From positions 52,667,346 to 52,731,345 of the forward strand of contig NC_090324.1 of NCBI RefSeq assembly GCF_040869045.1: a DNA stretch of 64,000 nucleotides, in the 5' to 3' direction. This document shows positions 54,985-64,000 of the stretch, in pieces. The notes below the pieces were generated by a model. It saw nothing but the letters and a program-made list of their open reading frames with translations. It was not told the origin of the DNA and made no database searches. How positions within the stretch are numbered: the first letter of the stretch is position 1; each line of letters opens with the position of its first letter. Origin of the DNA: Eurosta solidaginis (lineage: Eukaryota > Arthropoda > Insecta > Diptera > Tephritidae). The position numbers and the translations under genes were made by a program.

Positions 54985-55346
54985 CGGCCACCGTCGTGTG
55001 ATGGTAGCGGTCTCCGCCTGCCACACCATATGCCCTGGGTTCACACCCAGGGCAAAGCAACATCAAAATTTTAGAAATAAGGTTTTTCAATTACAAGAAA
55101 ATTTTTCTTAACGGGGTCGCCCCTCGGCAGTGTTTGGTAAGCGCTCCGGGTGTATTTCTGCCATGAAAAGCTCTCTGTGAAAACTCATCTGCCTTGCAGA
55201 TGCCGTTCGGAGTCGGCATAAAACATGTAGGTCCCGTCCGGCCAATTTAAGGGAAAAGTCAAGAGTAGCACGACGCAAATTGGAAGAGAAGCTCGGCCTT
55301 AGATCTCTTCGGAGGTTATCGCGCCGTACATTTATTTTTTCTTTAT
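54985..55346 (+). repeat. tRNA-derived SINE, copy 3 (complete)
   Basis: Head with CGTCGTGTGATGGTAGCGG and GGGTTCACACCCAGGGC (pol III box region), body of about 280 bp, and a T-rich tail. Flanked by a perfect 13-bp duplication TTAATTAATAATT (54969-54981, 55347-55359), the mark of LINE-driven insertion. Confidence 0.9.
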
Positions 55347-55359
55347 TTAATTAATAATT

Positions 55360-55888
55360 TAAAAGAAAAGAATATATCAAATGAACAAATCTTAAAACTA
55401 ACTTACCATTTTCTTGCTCAATTATCCTTGCGTCGTACTCCAATCGCCGTAGTAAAAAGAATTAAAAGAAAGAGAAAAAATTATTAGATTTATTTACCGC
55501 TTCTTTCGATTCATTGGAATTCTACATTCTATACACGGGTGTGTATGAATGTTCATTTGTTTTGTCTCTTGCCGTTGGCAGTTTGTAACAAACGTATGTA
55601 CATATGTATGTATGTACCCTTACATACAAGAAAACGAGAAACGGCAGAGTTGCCATGTTACCAAACGCGACCACTAAATGGTCCGTTTCACAACGCCTCT
55701 GTCAGGGTTCAGACACTCACTTTCCCTTTACCCAGGAAGACCACGATCCAAATAAGAAGATCGATCATATTTGTGAACTCTTAAATTTTATTCTACCAAT
55801 AACACAACTTAACCATCCCGTTCATAGATACAAAAAAAGGAAATTCAAATCTTAAAATTTCAATAAAATCAAAATAAGCGTCACCCCG
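55360..55888. other. Spacer before the antisense zinc-finger ORF
   Basis: AT-rich with a TATGTATG microsatellite near 55595. No supported gene. Confidence 0.35.
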
Positions 55889-56276
55889 CTAATGCATCCG
55901 CTTTCGGTGCAGGGACAATGCAGCCGACGATGCATACCTCTTCCGACAGACCCCGCACCGATAGGTGGAAAAGCCCAGATGACTGTTTAAATGGGCAACG
56001 AGACCTGCAAAGCAACTTAGTGCCCGCCGTCCCACGCGGCACTTATACGGCCATGCAACGGCGGATCCTGGGGTGTCCGAAGAATCCACAGCTAACCCTC
56101 ACACCCACGATAAAAGCGCGCTTACCAAGCGTGGCCCTCTCACGTACCCGCACAACAGTGGGCTTCCACTGTGCCCGCAGCACTTCCGGATCAATGGCCA
56201 GCAGCACCCTTTTCACCTCGTGCACCAACGGCTCATCCGGCACATGGCATTCGTATGAACCCTTCCGTCGCTCCAT
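55889..56276 (-). pseudogene. Antisense C2H2 zinc-finger ORF of BEL-2, frameshifted
   Basis: From an ATG at 56276 (MERRKGSYECHVPDEPLVHE) the minus frame runs through RVLLAIDPEVLRAQWKPTVV and GKRAFIVGVRVS. It shifts near 56085 into the frame ending in fingers: YKCRVGRRALSCFAGLVAHL (second Cys lost, as in BEL-1) and YRCGVCRKRYASS, then LSLHRKRMH, a perfect C-x2-C-x12-H-x4-H finger. The homology to 13355-13657 covers about 100 residues. The BEL-1 copy lacks the N-terminal part or is spliced to it. Confidence 0.65.
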
Positions 56277-56280
56277 ATAG

Positions 56281-56830
56281 CGGGGAGGACTTGTTTTTTT
56301 TTTTCAATAACAAAAATCACAAACTGTCATTATTAAGGGTTCGGTACAAAAACAATCCGAGTCCCGAAATAAAAGAGTCCCGAAAAGAATAAGTCCCGAT
56401 ATTGGAAAAAATCAACTGTTTCTACTGGCTTAATGTGCTACTGCCCCAGTGACCTAGTTTTGTTTTTCAAGGAGAAGCAAATACATATATGTATATATAT
56501 ATTCGCATACCACAAACTCACCACACCAGCTATCAGCTAACCAATAAATACACGACAGGGTTGCATGCAACCACAGAATGGTACGTGCAGATAGAACGCG
56601 TCGTGGAGAACGCATCGCCAAACTGCAAATTCATGTCAGGTGAACGTAAATAACGCATATATGCTTGGAAAAAATTGTATTTAATAATATGCTTCGCATA
56701 TGCGCTTTGTTTATCTATCCTAACATACGCTTGTAATAAAACACCTCCGCTTCACCCAACCAACCTCACGGCCGCTCGCCCCGGTACATCCATAAAATGC
56801 CACAGTTGCCTTGAGAGCGATACGACATGT
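56281..56830. other. Segment between zinc-finger ORF and hairpins
   Basis: The last 130 bp (AATAAAACACCTCCGCTTCA at 56735, CACCCAACCAACCTCACGG) match 14070-14190 of BEL-1. The rest shows nothing. Confidence 0.5.
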
Positions 56831-56836
56831 TAGACG

Positions 56837-57050
56837 CTGGAACGCAGACCTCGGCCTCTTCGTCCAGTCCAGAAAAACCTCAAAACCCTGTATTCTGGAA
56901 CGGAGACCTCTGCCTCTCCGTCCAACCAAAAAAAAAAAAAAATCGCAAATCTGGAACGGAGACCTCGGCCTTTCCATCCGGAACAAAAAAAAACAAAGAA
57001 TAACAAAAAATGGTGCCATTCTGGAACGGAGACCTCGGCCTCTTCGTCCA
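56837..57050 (+). repeat. Four-unit hairpin array of BEL-2
   Basis: Units near 56837, 56894, 56950 and 57020; same 31-bp imperfect inverted repeat and similar spacing as BEL-1 14190-14395. Confidence 0.75.
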
Positions 57051-57177
57051 GCCTTACTGGCCATCGACTATACATATATTACGTTATGAATTCCTACATT
57101 TAAGAATCATGTATAATTCAATGGCAAGAAATATTCACTTATCTCTGTTCATAACCGTTACCGTTTCATCCAAGCTT

Positions 57178-57292
57178 AGGTGGCATGCTGAGCAAGTCGG
57201 GAAGGATTCCCGGCCACCCGCGAAGCTGGCGAACTCCTTATCTAGATTAAGTTTAGTGTGTAAGTCTTATATTCATTTTTTTCTCGTTTCAG
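57178..57292 (+). other. LTR-like module before partial LTR
   Basis: AGGTGGCATGCTGAGCAAG and CGGGAAGGATTCCCGG as in the solo LTR (33985), then TTTCTCGTTTCAG, which joins directly to the LTR body. It replaces the first ~130 bp of a normal LTR. Confidence 0.55.
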
Positions 57293-57647
57293 TATGTGTG
57301 CTTTTTGTCAGCACTCATGCATATGCATGTCGGGGTTGATGCGTGGGTGCCTTTCCCCACCAAAACGGAGGATTTTGCGGGTCAACGGTTGTAGCTTGCT
57401 ATACAACCGGCCTCTTGGATTTCAACTGCCTACAGCACGCATCTGCCGCCAACGATCTCCGCCGCTTCATACAACTGTTCAAAAGGTAATCTTGTTAAAT
57501 TGTATAACATTATCTTCATCCAATAAAACATCCAATTATAACGAGAAATCTCGTCTTCTCTTATTTATTTCCAACACGAATATTCCGCTTGAGATCGACC
57601 CCGGTGCGCCGACCTACCTCCAGGAGCACACGCACCCCGGCCGAACA
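57293..57647 (+). repeat. BEL-2 3' LTR, 5'-truncated or chimeric
   Basis: Begins at TATGTGTGCTTTTTGTCAG (internal to other LTRs) and ends GGCCGAACA. It matches BEL-1 and BEL-2 LTR bodies. Confidence 0.8.
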
Positions 57648-57805
57648 GCCATCCTATTGCCATAAAAGTGTACCGTGCTATTTTTCTTTTATGAGTTCCT
57701 TATTTCTACATTTGCTTTAATTTTACGTTGTTATGCTGACTTGGGTTTTTTGGATTCTTGTGTGTATGTTTATAATAGTGAGTAAAGTGGAGTGCTTATT
57801 TTTTT

Positions 57806-58084
57806 TTAAGTATACGTTTTAAGCCTAATTTTATGGACTACTATCTCTTTTATTTTACTTGTCCTATCACTATTTCCTATTCTATTGGGTATTAATGTAT
57901 AATTGTTATTATTATCAATATTTTTTACTTTATAATTTCCTTTATAACTATTATCTAGCTTATGAGCTGCTTCTTCTCTAACTAACACTAAATCTCCTAT
58001 TTTTATGTCCTTACTGCAGCTACTTCTATCAATATTAAATTTCTTTAATTTTTCTTTACTGTTTCTATTAAACGAAATTTTCAT
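57806..58084 (-). CDS. Gypsy-C integrase C-terminal domain
   Basis: 92 codons: IKIGDLVLVREEAAHKLDNS, then YKGNYKVKNI and KIKEIVVHKIRLKTY. This is the SH3-like end of gypsy integrase (GDLVLV, then NYKV). The core is absent. Confidence 0.7.
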   Translation of the reverse strand: MKISFNRNSKEKLKKFNIDRSSCSKDIKIGDLVLVREEAAHKLDNSYKGNYKVKNIDNNNNYTLIPNRIGNSDRTSKIKEIVVHKIRLKTYT

Positions 58085-58189
58085 TGGTATTTTATTTCAT
58101 TTGGGTCATATTAAACTTAGAACCAATAAAAAATTTGTAGCTAATTATTCGGAAAATTTAGTAGCTGTAGTTGATGGAAGAGCAAGGTA

Positions 58190-58720
58190 ATTTATAATAT
58201 TAGTAGTTCAGCAAATGGGTAGACGGAAGGTACAGTGGATACAAAAAATTTCATATCTTTAAATGTTCTTTTCATATTTTCGATATTTTAATATTTTCCA
58301 GCAATTTCTTTGATCTTATTTGTCATGCGATTTCTGCGGCGGCCACCAAGCAGAATCGTCATGATATTAATGAAGAACTATTTTAGTTTTTTACCGGGAT
58401 TGTCACATGCACAACCTCTTTGATTAGTGTGAATATTTGATCTTTGAGAATTTGGGTACCAATTATTATCATATTAAATTTGCCTACTCGAGTAAATATT
58501 CCATTATTTTCCACAAATTTGTCCCTCAGGACAACTGTGTTTTTTATTTTTTACAAGTCCTAGATTGGCGGCATTTGTACAGCACGTGTACAGCCTGATA
58601 AGGAATTGTCCTAAGTCAATTTTATTATCTAGAATCAGGTTGCTTGTAATTCTTTCTAACGCGACATGTCTTATTATTGCAAATTTATATAGCGCTTCAC
58701 ATATATTCTTATAGTTTCTC
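58190..58720 (-). pseudogene. Gypsy-C pol linker and integrase start, decayed
   Basis: NTVVLRDKFVENN, then IGTQILKDQIFTLIKEVVHV; matches gypsy-A 22730-23000 and gypsy-B 30338-30598. Stops break the zinc-binding part. Confidence 0.6.
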
Positions 58721-58740
58721 TTTGTGACTCCTTCTTCATA

Positions 58741-58772
<32 letters not shown>

Positions 58773-59060
58773 GTATGTATTTTTTTTCGTTCTTAGGTTT
58801 AGCTTATTTCCATTGTCCTAGAATGTTTCTATTGCTTCATGACTGTCTTTGTCTTCAAAGATATCAAGAGCGTTCAAAGAAATTATGTACATTTTGATTT
58901 GCTATTGAACTTAGGCATTGTTAACGAAGCTGCTTTTACTGCTGTCTGGGACATTTTAATGTTTAAAAGTTTATTTTCAAAAGTTTGTTACTCTTCCTCA
59001 AATTGGGTTTTAAATTTAAATAAAAGTTTTAAAATAATAAAATCTTGAAAGTGAAATTTC

Positions 59061-59333
59061 TTAGATGCGATCTTGAATGGGTTTTAATTGCCTATATTTA
59101 TGCTTCATGTAGTTTTTGAGCATCATAGCTAATGTGATGACCAATAGCATGAAGGCACAAATTACGACTGCTAACCAAACATCTGGGATGTTTGGAACAT
59201 TTTTCGTATCTGATCCTATTGGTGGTTCATACTTGTCTATCCTATTCTCTGATGTTTCACAATTTCCTTTTCCTACTTTATAGCCAGCTATGGCTATCAT
59301 AATTCCTTGGGGTATTTTTGCCCACCAAGGCAT
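59061..59333 (-). CDS. Small single-pass membrane protein in gypsy-C
   Basis: 90 codons. N-terminal PWWAKIPQGIMIAIAGYKVG matches the gypsy-A protein (WWTKIAQGIMIAIAGY). The middle is divergent and charged, and a transmembrane segment (VWLAVVICAFMLLVITLAMM) precedes the basic tail KNYMKHKYRQ. It is open and intact, while the neighbouring pol is not. Confidence 0.7.
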   Translation of the reverse strand: MPWWAKIPQGIMIAIAGYKVGKGNCETSENRIDKYEPPIGSDTKNVPNIPDVWLAVVICAFMLLVITLAMMLKNYMKHKYRQLKPIQDRI

Positions 59334-59601
59334 TTTGAAACTTCTCTAATTTTAATAAAATGTTAAATATTTTATTTTATTTATAAATTTTTATTTTAAA
59401 AATTGTTAGTCTGAAATATTTCTTAAAATATTTTTATTTAGGTTAAAATTTTTTAACATTTCAAAAATTTTTATGATTTAATAGCTTAGTATATATTTTT
59501 TTTGTTTTAACTAATTTTACAAAAATATCTGAAACTTTATTCCTAGAAAATTTTTTTTCATTTTTATTCACAAATAGAATTTTTTCAAAGATATTATAAT
59601 T

Positions 59602-59826
59602 TTAATATTGATCCCTATCGGGGAAAGTCATCCTGATCATCCTAGCTATTTCCTCTTCTTTGGTCGTAGGGTTTACTACATCCTCTAGGGTTGGCTCGCT
59701 AGCCATACCTATTTTCTTCCAAAAAGACTTTAACCATTGTAATTTTTTTTCATAACCTACTTTTTCTGCATCTAAAATTACTTTATCTTCCCATTTAATG
59801 GGGTGATCCCAATATTTCCCTGGCAT
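59602..59826 (-). CDS. Small conserved ORF (WLK-FWKKIGM) in gypsy-C
   Basis: 74 codons, homologous to 21345-21563: KWEDKVILDAEKVGYEKK, LQWLKSFWKKIGM, EPTLEDVVNPTTKEEEIARM. Upstream of the membrane ORF, as in gypsy-A. Function unknown. Confidence 0.65.
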   Translation of the reverse strand: MPGKYWDHPIKWEDKVILDAEKVGYEKKLQWLKSFWKKIGMASEPTLEDVVNPTTKEEEIARMIRMTFPDRDQY

Positions 59827-59924
59827 ACCAATTTACTTAGTTAAATTTTGAAATTTAAAAAAAAAAATTTGTTTGTAACATTTAATTAATTCTTTTTTTC
59901 AAGATAAAAAAAATCTTTAAATTT

Positions 59925-61135
59925 TAGAAATATAGTTTTTTTTTAATAAAATTTTTCATTTAATTTAGTCCTATTTAAAAAAAAAAATACCTAAGCAAAA
60001 ACTTTCGTTTTTGCTATTGGTTTAGCGTCCTTAACGGCCACTCAATTGATTCTATACTTAAAGACATATGTTATTCTGCTTTCCGCCAATCATGTCCGAA
60101 TTTCAGTGCCATCATGTCCAAATTTCAGTGCAATCATGTCCAAGTTTCAATGCCAAATTATATGCCACTTCTACTTATGCTCGCTGGTCATCAATGCCAA
60201 TATTTAGTGTTCTGTTTTTACCATGAACTATTACCAAATCCATTCCGTTGTATGCATAAAACTGATCTTTTTATTAATTGGTCCTCTGGTGAAAAAGTCC
60301 TAACGAAAAGGCAAGTGGTGCCTTGTTAAAATTCCAATCTCTGTTTGTGTTGTCCTTTATCCGGTTTTTAATAAAGTTTAAAAAACAATGGTCAGGCTCT
60401 CTGGGCAGTCAGATCTTTGTTAGCAGTTGTAATGTATTGAAATTAAACGCTAAGGTTGAGCCTCAAAATATGATTGATTTTAATCATAGCTGGGGAATAA
60501 TGATTAGTAATCCTAATGATTCTTAAAATTTTAGAAATATAGTTTTTTTTTAATAAAATTTTTCATTTAATTTAGTCCTATTTAAAAAAAAATACCTAAG
60601 CAAAAACTTTCGTTTTTGCTAATGGTTTAGCGTCCTTAACGGCCACTCAACTGATTCTATACTTAAAGACTTATGTTATTCTGCTTTCCGCCAATCATGT
60701 CCGAATTTCAGTGCCATCATGTCCAAATTTCAGTGCAATCATGTCCAAGTTTCAATGCCAAATTGTATGCCACTTCTACTTATGCTCGCTGGTCATCAAT
60801 GCCAATATTTAGAGTTCTGTTTTTACCATGAACTATTACCAAATCCATTCCGTTGTATGCATAAAACTGATCTTTTTATTAATTGGTCCTCTGGTCAAAA
60901 AGTCCGAACGAAAAGGCAAGTGGTGCCTTGTTCAAATTCCAATCTCTGTTTGTGTTGCCCTTTATCCGGTTTTTAATAAAGTTTAAAAAAAATGGTCAGG
61001 CTCTCTGGGCAGTCAGATCTTTGTTAGCAGTTGTAATGTATTGAAATTAAACGCTAAGGTTGATCCTCAAAATATGATTGATTTTAACCATAGCTGGGGA
61101 ATAATGATTAGTAATCCTAATGATTAGTAATCGGA
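59925..61135. repeat. 605-bp direct duplication
   Basis: 59925-60527 and 60531-61130 are nearly identical (e.g. GCAAAAACTTTCG at 59995 and 60600; TTATTCTGCTTTCCGCCAATC in both). Each unit includes the gypsy-C hairpin and about 500 bp of its leader side. The unit could be LTR-derived or a local tandem duplication. It also holds an ATCATGTCC-AATTTCAGTGC short repeat. Confidence 0.8.
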
Positions 61136-61439
61136 TTAGAAACTTTTATTTTGCAGAATAATTGATTATTTACGATTAGTTGACTATACTAATCTATTAC
61201 TTATTGATTAGATTAGAACTAATCAAAAATCTAATCAAGATTAGTAACGATTAGCACATCTAATCAAAATCAATCAAAAGCAATCAAAAAAAAAAAAACG
61301 ATTAGATTTCTCATTTAGTTTTGATTATATTTGATTAGATCAACTATTTTGAAATATTTTTGTAAAAAAAATTTATTTATTTTTGTATATACTCTCGTTA
61401 TTTTTTGTTAAATATTCAGAACAGAACATTTTTGGGTTT
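61136..61439. repeat. GATTAG/CTAATC-rich simple sequence
   Basis: Dense GATTAG, ATTAGT and CTAATC words in both orientations (61105-61340), able to fold back. Not coding. Confidence 0.6.
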
Positions 61440-64000
61440 TTTTTTTTGTTTTTTGCGGGGAGGCTGAAAAATGCCTAATGCACCATAATTGCTGCCGTCG
61501 CAGCAACCGTGTGTCCGTAGACTAAAAAACAGCCCCGTTCTGGAACCGTCGCCCACCCCGGCACCACTTTCGTATTACTTCAGGGTGGTGTTCCATATTT
61601 CTCATTTTTTAAGAGCCTACTGTTGTCCCTGCGTCCAGGTTCCCGCCATTTGCTCTGAGTGTCCATTTAATCGCCACTGCATCGCATGCGCATTTCTCTG
61701 CGCTCCCTCTCAGCATCCATCAGGCGTGTCATTACTATAAATGCCATTTTGCTCACTGCAGTCCAGCACTCTTTCCTGTTGCAAATATGTGATACTAAAG
61801 TTCTCGTGGTAGGTTCCTCCCCAAAGACTCCATGCAAGGTGAGTCTTTCTTCGTGGAAACGGGGGCAGTGGAACATGACGTGTTCTGCGTTTTCTAACTC
61901 CGTGGTACACATTGGGCAATGAGGATCTTCCTCTATCCTACGCTTCCATAAATACTCTTTGAAACCGCCATGTCCACTCATTATCTGCGTGAGATGGTAG
62001 TTCAGTTCGCCGTGATTTCACTCATTCCATTGAGCTACGTTCCAAACTAGTGTGAAAGTCAAACGCCCTTTTCTCGAGGCCTCCCACCGTTCTTGCCACT
62101 TAGCTATTGTTTGTGTCCTTGCTCTTTTCTTGCCTTCTTCAGATGGTCGCTCGATATTAATGTTATACATATCGGCCATTTCGCTTGCCAGTAAGTCCAC
62201 TGGGGTTTTCCGGGTTAGAAATAAGATCGCGTCGTCGGACACCGTCCGATAAGCACTTGCTATTCTTAAAGAAGCAAGTCGGTACGCTGCTAATATATAT
62301 TTTTTATGGGTCTGTTTAGATCCATACCACACTGGTGCTGCGTATAGTATTATTGAGCTGGTTACTGTGGACAATAGCTGACGTGTAGCTTCGCTCGGAC
62401 CACCAATGTTAGGCATTATTCGCATAAGTGATCCATTAACTTTGGTAATTTTCTCCCCCACCGCTCTGAAGTGCTCTTTGAAAGTTAACTTACAGTCAAT
62501 GTGCACTCCCAAGTATTTTAAGGAATCTTTTGAGGTGATTTGATGATCCCCGACAGTTAAGCCTAACTCGTTCGCCGAACGTTTGGAGCTTACTAATACC
62601 ACTTCCGTCTTTTGGCTAGCCAACTCCAGTCCCGTATTGGCCAGTCATTCCTTTATTCTTGCTACGGCGTCATTACATAATGCTTGAAGCAGGTCCAGTT
62701 TCTTGGCCACTACTACCACCGCAATATCATCAGCATATCCCACAATTTGCGTGTTTTCTGGTAGATCAATCTTTAGCACCCCGTCATACATTACATTCTA
62801 AAGCGTTGGACCGAGAACAGATCCCTGTGGGACGCCTCCTGTGATTTTGTACTCTTTTGCTCCTTGATCCGTGTCAAAAAGAAGTACTCTGTCTTTAAGA
62901 TAGCTACCTATAGTTCTGCGTCAGTAAGCTGGAGTGCCGAAGCTTTGCAGCGCTGCCATTATCTGCGTCCAGTTTGCAGTGTTAAAAGCATTCTTGATGT
63001 CCAACATAATCAGTGCACAGAACTTCCTTTTATTTTGCCCTCCAGAGATAGCTTCTCTAGCTATATTGACGACTGTTTGTATTGCATCTACGGTGGATCT
63101 TGATTTGCGAAATCCATATTGATTATTCGATAAGCCACCTGGTCTTTCTAGAGTCAGCTGTAGGCGCTCACTAATTATACGCTCGAAAATCTTCCCTAGG
63201 TAATCCAGCATACAAAGTGGCCTATATGAGGATGGTTGGTCCGGCTGTTTACCACGTTTCAGCAATAGGACAAGTGTTTGTCGTTTTCACGGGCGAGGGA
63301 ACACGCCTTCTTGCATACAGGCATTAAAAAGATCAGTAAATAATGTAGCCCTAGTTGTGATCGCGGCTTTAAGGGCTATGTTTGGTACTTCGTTGGGTCC
63401 TGGGGATTTGTTATCAGCAACTCTTTTTGCAGCGTCCACCACCTCTTGCTCTGTAATTTGCGGAATTGCCGTACTTTCTAGATCCTCGCTTGGATAAGTC
63501 CAGCGATCTTGCGCCGGGAAAAGTGTTTCAACAATAATAATATTTATTTTAATATTTAACTTTGGCCATCACAGTTCTGTAGGCTGATCCCCAAGGATGT
63601 AGGTCGACATTATCCAGCAGTTCCCTAAAGGATAACTTTTTGCTCTTTTTTATGGCATTTTTAAGTGCCTTTCTTTGTGCGACATAGGTGCTGTGTAGAT
63701 CTGCATATCGTAGTGATGAGCGTGCCCTCTGCGCTATTCTTCGTGCTTTGTGACATTTTCTACGCTCTTCCGCAATTTCGTCATTCCACCAATATACCGG
63801 AGTGCGCTGTGCTTTTCCGCGACTTCCGGGCATGGCAGCATCACATGCCATACATAGCAACTTAGTGATTTTAACCAACTGGTCTTCCGCATGCGATTCT
63901 CGTACTATGGCATCCTTCCAGATAATGTCAAATATTTGTGGGTCGAAAAGGTGCTGTTTCCATTTCCTACTTTGTCGATGTCTTGCTGCTACCGTTCGTG
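61440..64000 (-). mobile_element. R1/LOA-like LINE, antisense, runs off the window
   Basis: The 3' end on the minus strand is a poly(A)-like tail (T-rich run at 61438-61456). ORF2 is readable from about 63880 to 61667 in the order linker, RT, C-terminal Cys/His domain. The endonuclease part lies beyond 64000. Confidence 0.8.
61667..63878 (-). pseudogene. LINE ORF2: RT and C-terminal domain, broken
   Basis: In order: PVYWWNDEIAEERRKCHKA (linker of R1/LOA-type ORF2, 63800); SSYRPLCMLDYLGKIFERI and NQYGFRKSRSTVDAIQTVVN (63220-63080); ALIMLDIKNAFNTANW with the first catalytic Asp; GGVPQGSVLGP (62840); GYADDIAVVVVAK (62730); SLKYLGVHIDCKLTFKEHF (62540); and a Cys/His C-terminus SGHGGFKEYLWKRR, CPMC, then HVMFHCPRF (61960-61870). 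In-frame stops near 62645 (at a Trp codon position), 62798 and 62018 and at least one shift near 63300-63540 disable it. The YADD residues are intact. The clade is inferred from the linker and box 4. Confidence 0.8.

Larger units (their letters stand above)
47026..57647 (+). mobile_element. BEL-2: BEL/Pao element with antisense Sin3A cargo
   Basis: LTR (47026-47514), leader, gag, deleted pol, shared post-pol segment, antisense short ORF, antisense Sin3A copy, SINE, antisense zinc-finger ORF, four hairpins, partial LTR (57293-57647). Order and strands match BEL-1. The flanks (CTTTA left, GCCAT right) do not match; left is a LINE and right is gypsy-C, so the right end was rearranged after insertion. 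Unity rests on the shared internal segments. Confidence 0.7.
57650..60030 (-). mobile_element. Gypsy-C: antisense 412/mdg1-like element, deleted
   Basis: Minus-strand order: hairpin (59994-60015), small ORF (59826-59602), membrane ORF (59333-59061), pol linker (58720-58190), integrase C-terminus (58084-57806). Gag, protease, RT, RNase H and the integrase core are missing. Same family as gypsy-A and gypsy-B. No LTR pair located. Confidence 0.75.

Overview
The window looks like gene-poor, transposon-saturated chromatin from a higher fly (Diptera, probably a tephritid-like fruit fly). The evidence is the mix of BEL/Pao, Ty3/gypsy (412/mdg1-like and SAP-gag types), copia and Jockey/LOA-type LINE remnants, plus two broken host-gene copies whose frames read as fly CMTR2 (Drosophila adrift) and Sin3A. 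I found no intact host gene, rRNA, tRNA gene or CRISPR array. Family names come from motifs read in translation; no database search was possible.

Layout. 1-1295: 3' end of a LINE. 1296-2720 and 15187-16637: two halves of an old antisense BEL element (BEL-O), split by a complete insertion, BEL-1 (2721-15186; paired 502-bp LTRs). 16638-17278: LINE remnant; then AT-rich repeats. 19747-24341: deleted 412/mdg1-like element (gypsy-A) with LTRs, a 4-bp target duplication and four small ORFs. 24362-28812: gypsy with a SAP-domain gag (SAP-1), its 3' LTR split by a LINE and a SINE. 28860-30126: a ~123-bp satellite. 30300-32530: antisense gypsy-B. 33975-34295: solo BEL-type LTR. 34297-37660: dispersed and 130-bp tandem repeats. 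38489-42083: second SAP-gag gypsy (SAP-2), with LTRs and most of pol deleted. 43000-47025: LINE and copia debris and a GC-rich repeat. 47026-57647: BEL-2. 57650-60030: antisense gypsy-C. 59925-61135: a 605-bp direct duplication. 61440-64000: antisense R1/LOA-like LINE running off the end.

The most unusual feature is shared by BEL-1 and BEL-2. Between pol and the 3' LTR both carry a long block read on the opposite strand. Shared sequence brackets a swappable slot: in BEL-1 it holds a near full-length, uninterrupted CMTR2 copy, in BEL-2 a Sin3A copy, both antisense to the retroelement and both decayed. Beyond the slot both carry a homologous antisense C2H2 zinc-finger ORF, then an array of four hairpin repeats, then the LTR. 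BEL-1 is a clear unit (matched LTRs, near-matching target duplication, nested inside one older element). The right end of BEL-2 is rearranged, so its unity is less certain.

A second theme is the gypsy-A/B/C family. Small ORFs lie upstream of gag-pol (a ~75-aa WLK-FWKKIGM protein and a ~90-aa single-pass membrane protein), behind a perfect GAAA-tetraloop hairpin in the leader. These are conserved between divergent copies whose gag and pol are wrecked.
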